Shown here: one piece after another, positions 11,408 to 22,491 of the stretch
Position numbering within the stretch: position 1 is the stretch's first letter
How the letters are laid out: each line of letters begins with the position of its first letter
From: Daphnia pulex
Lineage: Eukaryota; Arthropoda; Branchiopoda; Diplostraca; Daphniidae
Assembly: GCF_021134715.1 (NCBI RefSeq)
Contig: NC_060028.1
Location: forward strand, 1,324,501-1,388,500
DNA: 64,000 bases
Direction: 5' to 3'
Made by a program: the position numbers and the translations under genes
The notes under the pieces: generated by a model
Seen by the model: the letters and a program-made list of their open reading frames with translations, nothing else
The model's database searches: none
What the model was told of the DNA's origin: nothing

Positions 11408-12998
11408 CTACAAGGGGAAGGTCACCGCACCGTTTGCTGTTTGGTCTTTAATTCTGGTCATGCCAATATTTTGCGCCTCTTGCGAATCGGTGCAATCCCC
11501 TTGTTCCAGGTAGTGCCAAGACCAAGCGCCCTTGAAACATTTAAATAATATTATCATTAGAAATCTGCAATTATCTAGAATATAAAATCATTAATAACAG
11601 CAGAAAACTCATTTCACCTGGTAACCGTTGTCGTAGACGTACTGGAACATATTTCCGATGTCACTGTTCTGGGAGCAGACCGAAGCGAATTCACCAATCA
11701 CCAAAGGCTTGTTAAGTCCGTACGAAGAGGCTGAGACCTGATTCAAGATATATGCAAGTATAAGAAAACAGAACAGATGGAAAAGGTTTGTGATAGTACT
11801 TTAAAAGGAGCATCGGGATTCCATTGTCCGTTAAAGTCGTACGTGTGCATCTGATAGAAATCCAATTTTCCCGCCGCCTTACCACCGGCGCCCTCCAAAC
11901 AAGAATCCGTGTAGTAATTCCCTTAATTTGACATTTATTTAGTTATATATTATTCTCGTCGATTCAAGAGAAATTGTTGTACTCGATTGAGCTTTGGTGT
12001 CCGTCTGGGCGTGCTCCGACCAAGAACCAATAGTCACCAAACAGGCGCTGTTCCTTTGTTTCACAGCATCCGCTTGCCAGTTGATGAACTTTAAAATGCT
12101 AATGAGATGAAACATGAATTCATCATCAGTACAAATATAGTAACAGTAAAATAATTTTTTCTTTGCACCCACTTTTGCATGGGGACGTCGGTGTAAGCGA
12201 AACCGGCCCCGGTGTCCTTCAGTGGAGTGGTGTCATAGCAAGGATTACCATTGTAGACGTTGTTTTGCAACAATCCCTCGGGCTCGTTCATGATCTCCCA
12301 GGCCGCCAGTGCAGGATGGTTACCCAAGGCATCTACCATTGGCTATTTATTATAGCATAATTAATAAATATATAAGGTTATATCATAATAATAGTTTATA
12401 TTAATATCTATTCTTAAAGAACTGTATAGAATTATAGATAGTAGATATACCTTCAAGGCGTTGTCGATGTAAGTCTGCAGTTTGGATTCATCGTAAAGCA
12501 AGTTGAGGGTGTTGTCCGTTGGCCGTTTGGCTCCGTTCCATAAAACTAAGACGACCAAGAGCTGCTTGCTCTGAGCGAAATCCAAAAAGGACCTCAAGTC
12601 GCTGATCATCGTCCCCGTACTGTCAGGACCGGTGACGTAACCGTTGCCATCAAATGCCGGAGTGTTCTTGCCGTCGACGTGGACCCACATACCTTCAAAC
12701 AATTATTGAATGATTGATTATATAATTAAGAGCGACTGATGCTCCAAATGATTTGCATCTTACGGACGGAGTTGCCTCCGTTGGCGTCGATCCGAGTGAG
12801 CCAAGACTCTAGCGTGGCCTTGGAGTTGGCCGCGTACTGGCCGTTGCCGAAGTCGTAGCCGTACGAGTTCCAGGCGATGTTGACGCCGGACAGGAAGACT
12901 TTTTGGCCGTTGTAGTAGAAATTGGTGCCGCTAGTCGTGAGTCGGCCGGCGCTCAGCGACGCCCAACAGCAGAGCAACAGCGCAACGAATTTGAACAT
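11408..12998 (-). CDS. ManB: secreted GH5 endo-beta-1,4-mannanase
   Basis: Seven exons: 12998-12764, 12692-12451, 12342-12173, 12098-11983, 11921-11800, 11737-11618, 11530-11408. The total is 1128 nt, predicting 375 residues, a normal length for arthropod and mollusc GH5_10 mannanases. The start was chosen at MFKFVALLLCCWASLSAG, a clean signal peptide also found in ManC, although an in-frame extension exists upstream. The mature protein starts RLTTSG. Acid/base Glu is in WEIMNEPEG (about residue 180); nucleophile Glu is in PLVIGEFA (about residue 310). Introns are short and GT-AG. A TATATAA box lies at 13085-13091 (minus strand), about 90 bp above the ATG. The last exon diverges most from its neighbours. 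It looks intact and functional, and is likely digestive. Confidence 0.93.
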
Positions 12999-13657
12999 GG
13001 CGACTCGAATAGCGTATAGAGTTATATTCACACTTGGATAACAATCCAATTTCGAATGACTTTAGGATAACTCGAAGCGGACGATTATATACCGCCGGAG
13101 GTTTGGAACTGTGCACGAGCAGGTAAATAAAGGGAGCAATCGTGTAGTATAATTTGTAACGCATCAAGTACAAGTCAACAAAGTTATCGAAATGTCCCTC
13201 TGGCAATTTTCGGGTGGAGTCCAATGTGCGCAACAGTGTGTGTTTGATACCTAATACAGCACTCGATCGTTAGATTCAATAACGTGAACTAGCCTAGTAA
13301 ACTGGGTTTTTCCGGGTTTTTCTATGTTGTTTGAACATCTAAAGTTATATCGATCATTTTACATAAAGACGTTTACTAATCGATTATTTTTCAACTTTTA
13401 CGTACGTACCTCCGGCAAATAATGAAAATTATTATCGTTATGATATCTCTATAGTTCATATAGAATGGTTAGTTTAGTTTTCCATTTATCAAAAAGTCTA
13501 GATTAGCCTGTTATACAATGTAACTTCAAAATGGACGAGTCCAGCCAATGTCTTCTTATCAATCAAAGTGAAACACTGTAGCGTTTTGAAATTTGTATTT
13601 GAATAGAAGAGAAAATAAGTATAGCTTATAGTGACTCGGTAACTTCCTCTTATAAAA
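12999..13657. promoter_or_regulatory. ManB upstream region / ManC downstream spacer
   Basis: Contains the ManB TATA box (13085-13091, minus strand) and otherwise A+T-rich spacer running to the ManC stop codon. No gene seen. Confidence 0.45.
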
Positions 13658-15228
13658 TTAGAACCCGACGGGAAAATTGACAGCACCTCCGGCTCCGTTC
13701 TGGCCCTTCAATTGGTTCATGCCACTGTCTTGAGTGGCTTGTGTGTCGGAGCATTCTCCCCCGGCGTTATATTGCCAAGACCAAACACCCTATTGATAAG
13801 CCAATCAAAATGACACGTCTGGAATTAATGGGACTATTCGATTTCATTATTCTTTTCACCTGGTAGCCGTTGGTGTAACCGTACTGGAACAAATTTTGGA
13901 TTCCCTCGTTCTGAGCGCAGACCGAGGCGAATTCACCAATCACCAAAGGCTTGTTAAGTCCGTACGAAGAGGCTGAGACCTGATTCAAGGTATACAAGTC
14001 AATCGTTAAAAAGAATAGAAAAGACGGGAAAGGTTATAATACTTTGAAAGGAGCATCGGGACCCCATTGTCCGTTAAAGGCGTACGTGTGCATCTGATAG
14101 AAATCTAATTTGCCATTAGCTTTGCCACCAGCCGCCACCAGACACGAGTCCGTGTAATAGTTTCCTTTAAATCAAAAGAAATGAATTTTAGTCGACCCAT
14201 TCTGAATCAAAATTTAATTTCATTTGTCTGTATTACTTGATTGAGCTTTGGTGTCCGTTTGGGCGTGCTCCGACCAAGAGCCGAGCGTGACTAGAGCGGC
14301 CCCGTTCGTTCCTTTCACGCCATCCGCTTGCCAGTTGACAAATTTCAAAATACTTTTCAAAAATAGGATGAAAATGAATTCACAGTTTTAGTAAATAATT
14401 TCATAGGTATTGAACTGCTCATTGTACTTTTCCATTGGGATGTAAAGGTTAGTCCAGCCAGCACCGGTGTTCTTCAGCGGGGTAGTATCAAAGCAGGGAT
14501 TGGCATCGGCCTGGTTGTTCAGAAGTGAACCCTCGGGCTCGTTCATGATCTCCCAAGCGCCAAGAGCGGGATGATCACCCAGCGCACTTACCATAGGCTA
14601 TATAATAAAAAGACAATTATAAGAATTTAAATTTTGGCGCCAACGATTTTGATTATGAATAATGCCTTTAACGCATTGTCGATGTAGCTCTGCAGTTTGC
14701 CCTCGTCCCAAAATAAGTTGATGGTATTCTGAACTCTTAAGTAAGCTCCGTTCCACAAAACGAAGATGACCAAAATGTTTTTACTCTGAGCAAAGTCGAG
14801 GAATGAGCGCATATCGCTGATCATCGTTCCCGTACTGTCTGGGCCGGTGACGTAACCGTTGCTGTCGTAGGCGGGAGTATTTTCCCCTTCGACGTGCAGC
14901 CAGATACCTTTAATCCAGAAGAAAATGGACAAATAATAATCAAATATACAATCACGATTTTAAATGGGCTCAGTTTTAAAAACTTACGGACTGAATTGCC
15001 TCCACTGTTGGCGATTTGAGTTAGCCAACTTTCCAACGTCGACTTGGAGTTGGCCGCATACTGGCCGTTGCCGAAATCGTAGCCGTACGAGTTCCAGGCG
15101 ATGTTGGCGCCCGACAGGAAGACTTTTTGGCCGTTGTAGTACAAATTGGTGCCGCTGGTCGTGAGTCGTCCGGCGCTAAGCGACGCCCAACAGCAGAGCA
15201 ACAGAGCAACTAATTTAAACATTTTCAT
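13658..15228 (-). CDS. ManC: secreted GH5 endo-beta-1,4-mannanase
   Basis: Seven exons: 15228-14988, 14907-14666, 14597-14428, 14352-14237, 14164-14043, 13979-13860, 13789-13658. The product is about 380 residues from the ATG at 15228, or 378 from the second ATG at 15222, which matches ManB better. Signal peptide MFKLVALLLCCWASLSAG. Acid/base Glu is in WEIMNEPEG and nucleophile Glu in PLVIGEFA. Exon 1 is almost identical in protein to that of ManB, and exon 6 with its flanking intron bases is nearly identical at DNA level, which suggests gene conversion. Intron 2 begins with GC instead of GT (AAAG|GCATTA at 14664-14665), whereas ManA and ManB have GT at this site. A TATAAAA box lies at 15275-15281 on the minus strand. 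Apart from that donor the gene looks intact. Confidence 0.92.
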
Positions 15229-15377
15229 CAATTGAACGACGGAGACGCAATAGCAAGACCAGTTGATTCATTTCGTTTTATAAACTCGGTTGGGACTTGC
15301 GTTCAAGTCAACATATAGTCGTTATCTACAAATACAGGCACAATAGATTTAATGTTTACTTGTTTATTAGTTACGTT

Positions 15378-15894
15378 CAGTGTTTGCTGAATCACGATTT
15401 TTTTGATTTATGAATCAAAATCATAAATCATTTTTTAGAAATTTTAGATGAATCAAAAATTAAATCAATAATCAAATAAATTTTTGATTTAATTTATAAA
15501 TTAAAATCAAAATCAAAATCAAATTTCATATAGTTTTTTGCATTATACTTTGCAAAAAAAATCAAATATATATGTTATGCACACCTAAAATCTTCAGAAA
15601 AAAAATACGTTTTGTTTCTCTGCTGCTTTGTTTTAGGAAAGGAACTAGAATAGTCATATTATTTTAAAAACTGATTGGAAATCGAGAAAATTTTCATGAA
15701 AATCTGTAGGTTTTCTCGTCTTTTTTCAATTGTTTTGTTTTACCCGTGATTCACTGTGTTTCAAACGATTAAAATCATGAATTAAATCAAATTTCTCTGT
15801 ATGATTTAATTCTTGTAATTAAATCAATTTTGATTTAATTTTTGATTTAATTTAACGAAACGATTTAAAATCAAATTTGATTCAGCAAACACTG
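15378..15894. mobile_element. hAT-like MITE with 17-bp TIRs and 8-bp target duplication
   Basis: CAGTGTTTGCTGAATCA (15378-15394) is reverse-complemented at 15878-15894. Both ends are flanked by the same eight bases, GTTACGTT (15370-15377 and 15895-15902). An 8-bp duplication and CA-G...C-TG termini fit the hAT superfamily. The 517-bp interior is made mostly of TGATTTAA/AAATCAAA words and has no coding frame. Confidence 0.88.
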
Positions 15895-15902
15895 GTTACG
15901 TT

Positions 15903-16500
15903 TAATAAATTTTCTCACGTGATGGCCGGATGATATCGTTGGTGAACCAATGACAGTGCACCAACCAATATAAAATTAAATTCTTTCTTATCATTTATTT
16001 GTATATGGCGATGTTCGGCTTCTTTAATCACAGAGATGAACAACAAATTGAGATCAGGGAACGTTGTTTGTATTTGTTTGCTCTGTTCGAACTGCGCACG
16101 AAAGTTTTATTTTGTTTGAAGAGCGCATGTCTTTATGTCAACATGCAGCGCTATCACTTGAACCGCTAACGAGCGTTCAATATTTACCGCAACTCATGTG
16201 ATCCCTCAACCGTCGTATTATCGCGTATTATATTGGTTGGCTAAAACGTTTATAAAAATGATTGCGGATTATTTTATATTAGCCTCATTTAATTAATGAA
16301 CCTTAGACATCTGCATACTCTGCCGAATTTGTTTATTTGCACTAATTACTAATTCGCATCTCCGCATCATTTAAAATTAAACGAATTCACATAAAAAAAA
16401 CCTGATCCTAATTTACAGAGGAACCATTAATTATCACTTTCATTTAACACGTTATTTTCCTAGTAATAACGATGGATGACAAGTTGACAGGGGGCGCATA
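15903..16500. other. Spacer between the mannanase array and CLCA-A
   Basis: A+T-rich intergenic DNA with no gene seen. The 3' end of CLCA-A is at 16501. Confidence 0.5.
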
Positions 16501-19500
16501 TCACACGAGGGAAGCTTCACTATCGGCTCCCAAAACCACCCCAAATCTGCTCAGCGACGAGTTGCCTGAAATGAATAATAATTTCAATTTAAAATACTTT
16601 CAAAATCTTGACGATGTTTATTATAGTACATACTTGCACTTGTTAATGTTTGCATCGAATAAGTTTTCGGTAGCTCTCCTCGGTGTAGGTAAGATACATC
16701 TTGCTGTTATAATACGTGAAATTTTCGATTTCATTCAAAAATCGATAGAAAATTATTAAGAACGTAGAACTATTAAGTTTTCCTATATGATGTACCTTTC
16801 TGAGCTGATGGGCGAGATAAGAGGGCGAAGTTGCCAACGGAGCTTCGTTTCCCCCACCAAACTGCAGTTTCGTTTTGACTTTATTGCTCGTCTCGTTATT
16901 ATCATTTCGCTCGAATGAATACGGATGGTATTTACGAATCGGTGGCGGAGGAGGAATCTTCTTGCTGGGGCTGGACGACACTGTGGTAATACTAATAGAA
17001 GAACTAGATGCTGGCGATGGAGCATTATCCCAGCCGCCACCGAAACTTAACCAGACAACAACAAAATAATAATTACAATTTAAAGAAATTTATTTTCTAA
17101 ATAATAATTAGTACGCGTAAGTAGGAAGGCTTTTGCTCGATGAAGGGCGTTCAGGTGAATCAGCTGGCCTTTCGATCCTGGCCTCCGTAAAAGTCACTCG
17201 TGGCCGATGATAACTAACCCAAACCAAAATTATTATAATCAATGAACAAAATCAATCAATCAAAAAATGATATTTACATTTCCGATCCTGTTGTTTGGTA
17301 ACTGTTGTCCGACCATCTAGTAGAACTGACACTTGACGCTCGTCTTATAGGAGATGGAGTAAAATGAGCGTTGAAATCCGGCACTTGTGGTTCGACCGCT
17401 TTAATACTATTCGCTTCCTTCTTCCTCTCCGGAAGTCTATTGGGTCCTATCGAAGTTTCTCCTATCTGGACCCAATCGGCACCCATCGCTTCTCTTTTTC
17501 TAGCATCGCGATAGCGCCGGACGCAGGCTATGATGATGGCCACAATCAGGATCGTACAGGCAACCGCCAATCCGATCAAGCTCCAAAACAGCCATTCCGG
17601 CAAAATGGGCGGATTTCCAGATGGATCGGTCGGAAGGTAAAAGGCCGGAACGTAAATTGTGGCTATGTTGGAAGGCTGGGCCTGGTTGCCGGAAGGATCC
17701 AGCCCGTAAACGCGGAAGTACACACTGCGGCTATTGTTGGATTTCGGTACGTCGACCGCCGTGATGACGTGATCCACAGTTCCGGATAGAGGCTTGACAA
17801 TTCCGTTGAAGATAATCGCTTCTTTACTATCAGCATCTTCACTGGTGATTACGAATCTGTCAACTGTTTAATTACAAAATTAAATACGATTTCACGTTAT
17901 GGGATGGCATTTCTTGTTTACCCAGATTGTCGGAGACATCGTAATTGTCCCTCGGAGCCGTCCAGGTGAGTACCGCCGATGAATTTTTCGAATCAAAGTT
18001 GCTAATGTTTAAATCGACGATGCGCCCAGGTGGCAAAACATCTCCACCGTCGTAAGGCAGACTCAACTGGAAACTGCCGCCGTAAACGTAACGGTTGATG
18101 GCAGAGATTGGCAGAGATTGCCCGGAGGGAATGAAACTTCCCGCCATAGGATGTCCGTTATAAGTACCTTAATATACGTACCAAAAATGGATGAAATAAC
18201 AACATTTAACTATAGAAAAAAATCGATGGATTATATACCGGAATCGACAGTCCCTACTCCGCCGACGATTTCGACGACGTAAGAGAAGCGGATGGAATTG
18301 CGGGGCAAATCGGTGAGCTGGGCGGAGTAAACTCCGTCGCCTTTCGTCACATCCGACGGATTGTTTTCATTCAGACTGACGCTGAGAACCGAATCGGCCT
18401 CGCTGTCGCCGGAGATGTGGGCGACGAGGTTCAATCCGCTGACGGCCTTTTCCTGCAGGGTCGCCAGAGCATAAATGACGACTCGTTGGGTTTTCCAGTC
18501 GATTTGTTTATTTTCAATCGAATTCGTCCACGTTTCCACTCTAACCGGACTGACGGATTCACTAGAAAAGAATGTGTCCAGGCGAACTGTGCTGGAGCCC
18601 ATGACGTCGATGAAATAAGACCAGGTGCCTTTCTAAAAATTTAAATTGGATTCAGAGGAGACGAATTAAAATTGACAAAAAATGCTTATAACCTCGAAAA
18701 TGATGTTGCCACAATTTGCCGTGTACAGGGCGAGTGTGCCGAGTCGAACAATCGGGCACTCTCCGTTTAAAGGGCTGAGCAAAGTTCCTCTCGTTAACGC
18801 TGTCATGCTCAATCCATCGTCGAGATGATAAAAGGCGAATATCAAACTGGTGGCAGTTGATTCCAGTTGAAAAGTTCCATTATTCCAGCCGTCGATGAAT
18901 TGGAGTGTCCGTTCTTCCACCTGATGTGAAATTAGTAATTCTAATTCATTTCTTATTTAGTGAATTTCAAATTAAATGGGAACCTTGGCTCGGTAGGATC
19001 GCGTTCGGCTGTACACCGACTGCAGGGTATCGGTCATCCACGTCCGAGCGTTACGGTACGGCACTCCTGGAACGAGTGGGGTATTGCGGGGGTTGGCAAC
19101 TCCCCAGAATCCTCGTACACCCTAGCCAGAATCTTGTCAGAATCTCAAGAATCCCTCCAGAATCCCCGGAATCTCATAGAATCTTCAGAATCTCGTAGAA
19201 TCTTTAGAATCTCACAGAATCCCGTAGAATCCCATAGAATCTCGTAGAATCTCCAGAATCTCACTAAATTTACCCCCTTTTTTAACTTTAAACTACCCCA
19301 AAACCGTCTAAAATTCAAGATATTTTGTGAATTTGGTCTTTGAAAAGCTCCAATTGTAAAAAATGCACTAGAAATACTGCAAAATGTAAAAATATGGGTT
19401 GCGCTAAATCTTTTTAAATTTTCCCTCCTTTTTCCCACCGAATGGTGGCGTACACATTTTTTCATCTGCTCATGAATGTAAAATGGGGTGGGAAAAATTT

Positions 19501-21799
19501 ATGGTTAAAAAAACTTTATTGATAATATGCCAATAATTCCCAGCAATTAAAGTTAATTTTCCCCGTATATTTTATTTTAAAATTAATAAGCTGGACTTTT
19601 AATTCAAACCTATCAAATTTCTAACTATCAGATTACTTCATTCTACTTGAAACTACAAAACCTATTGTAGCACCTTTTTCTATCAGTAAATTATCTTAAA
19701 GATAATACGATCTACATGTCTATAAGCTGTATAGAGCATGCCAAAACGGAGCTACGCCCACTACGTAACATAGTGCATACTTCTGTACAGAAACTGGGCC
19801 AAGGACTAGTGGCGCCCCTAGCGGAATTTCGGGGAAAACTTGATTCAGAATCTCGAGGAAATCTCGTAGAATCTCTCAGAATCTCTCAGAATCTCTAGAA
19901 TCTCTCGGAATCTCTGAGATTCTGAATCCTCGTACACCCAAATTTTGAGTTGCCAACCCCCGGGGTATTGCTCCTGCTGGGCACGAAGTAGAGCCGTCCG
20001 TCACGAGCTAAAGGAGTGAAAATGTCGGAAGCCTGTATGCTCAACGCCAGAATGTGTGGTGCGATCAAATTGCGCCGGAATTGGTCGACGTAAACACTGA
20101 AATTGCTCGGCACTTCCTGGGCAGCTGTGATCAGAATAATTTCCGAACCGTCACGGAACATCTGTCAAATAATAATCATAAATGAATTTTCTATATTTGA
20201 AATTCAATCAAATTTGATTGTATTATATTACCTGCATAGCGTAGTCCAGAGCCAAGCTCAGCCCTGCGGTGTTGGCAGTACTTTTGATTACCAATTCACC
20301 AAGATGAGATAGAATGGTGTTTTTGGTGTTCACATTGAGGGCGACTGGCGTTTGCAATTGGGAGTAGGTATCGCTAAAGGTGTCGATGGAAACGATAGAG
20401 CCTTCGGGTAGAAACCAGACGAAATGAGAGGCGGCGAACGTGGCGCTCTTCGTCAAATTATCGACTCCCTGAAAACAAAATCAATTAGATTTATGATTGA
20501 TGGATTTAGTCGAATCAAGATTTGATACCATCGCTGAAGTGACGTCGAGAATGATGTGATAGCCACGATGGCGATTGGTGGCGACGCTGAATGTCGTTTG
20601 ACTGCAGTTCCTTGCTTGGGTGTTATTGTTCCTATTTTGAATAATAACCCAACAATTTAGATGATTAGCTAAACGTATTTAATTAATTCATTATTTTGTT
20701 ACATACTCGATAAAGTCGTGATGGCTGTAAACAATCTCCGAGACGCTGCGACTTCCACAGAGCCAATTCTGTTTGGTAGGTGGCGCTTTCAGGTGATTTT
20801 CTGCCGTGCAAAGTCGATTGATCTATACGCGAAATGAATTAAATATGAGAATCTTAAACAAAGAAAACAATTTCAGACATTTAAAAATTTACGCTGGGAA
20901 AGTTAGTGCTGAACATGATGGATGACGTAATATTGCCGTTATCGTTGCTGTTTTGCCATTCGCTAAAATTAATACGTATCAAAATAAAACGAATCAAAGT
21001 TTACCCTTTAAAACTATGTGGGTTTAAATAATATAGAAACATACCTCCCAATCCATTCGCCTTTCAGCGGCTCATTCGTACAACTGGTCGGCAAAATCTC
21101 GGCTTCCGGCTGTGTTATTTGATATCCATCCGGGTATAAAGGGTCGCCGTTCACTCCGATTTCGTCGAAAACTCCGTAACGATAGTGGAACCACTCGTGG
21201 GCGATTGCAACACCTTTCATTGGCAACACAGCGATAAGTATTAGCCTAATTCAAATCAAACTTTAAAACAAGTATACTACCTTTTCCGAGGGCTGTGAGA
21301 TAACCGATGGGTAGGCGAACGGGCAGCGAACTAACGCCACAGCCGCCGTAATTCAAAGTGAACGGCTGACTCCCGAAGTTCGGGTGATTTGGAGTCACAA
21401 TCAAATCGGCCATGTGAGTCCTGGGCCAGGTAATGTTGGTATCCACCAAGCAGTTGCGGTTAGCCGCCCAGTGGTTCGGAATCAGGATCGTCACATTTCT
21501 GAAATAAGCCCGACCTTCTACAGCCGTGCACAGAGCGCTGGATGCTTCTAGCAGCATAACCTGCGGGACAATTGGTGACGTCAATATTTTTTTGAATGTT
21601 GACGTCAATCGAAAAATCCAAGATATACTACACAGACCTTAAGATTAGAAATGGTTTGGAGACAGTCGGCGCTTGAAACGTCGTCTGCTATGCGTATCAA
21701 TACATTTTCGTAGCCGTTCTGGTCGAGTTTGACGAAAGAAGTTTCAACGATGACAATAATCACCAGCAGGATGCTACTAAATCTAACCAACATTTGCAT
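16501..21799 (-). CDS. CLCA-A: CLCA-like metalloprotease/VWA membrane protein, long tail, exon 8 carries a transposon
   Basis: Exons: 21799-21638, 21560-21281, 21213-21045, 20962-20893, 20822-20707, 20631-20529, 20468-20232, 20161-19972 plus 19087-18984 (one exon, split), 18920-18693, 18632-18239, 18167-17922, 17863-17278, 17213-17115, 17045-16796, 16703-16634, 16565-16501. Without the insert the total is 3369 nt, 1122 residues, somewhat longer than the usual 900-1000. Signal peptide, then VKLDQNGYENVLIRIADDV as in the CLCA N-terminal domain. HEWFHYRYGVFDE (about residue 153) keeps the HExxH zinc site. The VWA domain is degenerate: DVTSA replaces D-x-S-x-S and ITAAQE replaces the usual TDG. 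One membrane helix (about 855-880) precedes a roughly 240-residue cytoplasmic tail with KKIPPPPPIRK and many Ser/Pro. The four tail exons are supported by splice phase only. An 874-bp element interrupts exon 8. Confidence 0.8.
19088..19961. mobile_element. Non-autonomous TIR DNA transposon inside CLCA-A exon 8
   Basis: GGGGGTTGGCAACTC (19088-19102) is exactly reverse-complemented at 19947-19961. The insert is bracketed by the 10-bp direct repeat GGGGTATTGC (19078-19087 and 19962-19971). Because of the G run the true duplication could be 8-10 bp. Interior: arrays of AGAATCTC-type units at about 19130-19262 and 19846-19926, and an A+T-rich core with no transposase. Mutator-like (9-10 bp duplications) or hAT/Merlin-like (8-9 bp) are both possible. 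The exact terminal repeats and exact target duplication point to a recent insertion. Confidence 0.88.
19130..19262. repeat. AGAATCTC-type simple repeat, first array
   Basis: About a dozen imperfect units of the form (C)AGAATCTC / AGAATCCC / GTAGAATC, lying just inside the left end of the transposon in CLCA-A. A second array of the same word in the same orientation lies at about 19846-19926, near the other end. Confidence 0.8.
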
Positions 21800-22491
21800 A
21801 TCCAAATGATCGTCACTATCACGTCAAATAATGTCAACTTTCTTCTTACTGAAGGGTTGCCATCATTGAAATCTGTTTTTAAAATAACTCGGCGGTGTTA
21901 CACAACAATTAGTAGTCTCAGACAGTATTTCACACGCCAACACCAGCAACGACACGACGGGCAATTAATAGATGGGATTTCGTGATGACGATGATAACAG
22001 CTGAGCGCAGCAGCGGATAAGGATCATCGCGATATGCCCTTGGGCGATGATGTCTATACTATAATATAGCCTTATCAAACGTCACGATAACCGGCCCCGC
22101 ATGTACGACAAATCGTGCTTGAGCTTTTTAACCAACCGAAATTTTGGTGCAACTGCATTTTGTCTGGCATGTTATAGGTTACGCAACTCGACAAACTTCT
22201 CGAACTAAATAAAAAAAAAGGACTAACGGTAATACAACGGGACGCGCGTGATATCAAAAACCAGGTTATCGTCAAAACTAAAAATTGAAGGGGGAAAAAA
22301 AAGGAAGGACAAATGTGATGGGATATCTAGAAAAAAGGACCAGAAAAAAACAACTCACAGTTAGACATTCGTCGTCCATTTGATCAAATCGTGATGATCG
22401 CCGACAGCCATTGACATCTGCGACAGGGAAGAAATAAGAAGCACTCGCCGAGTTTATTATACAGTGTCGATCGAATCGTTGGTCCAGCAAC
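21800..22491. promoter_or_regulatory. Divergent intergenic region between CLCA-A and the proline-rich gene
   Basis: About 690 bp shared by the 5' ends of CLCA-A (minus) and the proline-rich gene at 22492 (plus). A TATAATATAG-like patch lies near 22059-22068. No other feature could be assigned. Confidence 0.4.

Noticed and set aside
8164-15228. Mannanase array as a recent bacterial transfer
   Set aside because: Seven conserved spliceosomal introns, arthropod-type signal peptides and known occurrence of GH5_10 mannanases in invertebrates argue against recent transfer.
16472-16759. Plus-strand 95-codon frame
   Set aside because: Antisense to the supported 3' exons of CLCA-A, whose splice phases are consistent.
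19130-19926. AGAATCTC arrays considered as a CRISPR-like array
   Set aside because: Units are 8-12 bp without fixed-length spacers, inside a transposon in a eukaryotic gene.
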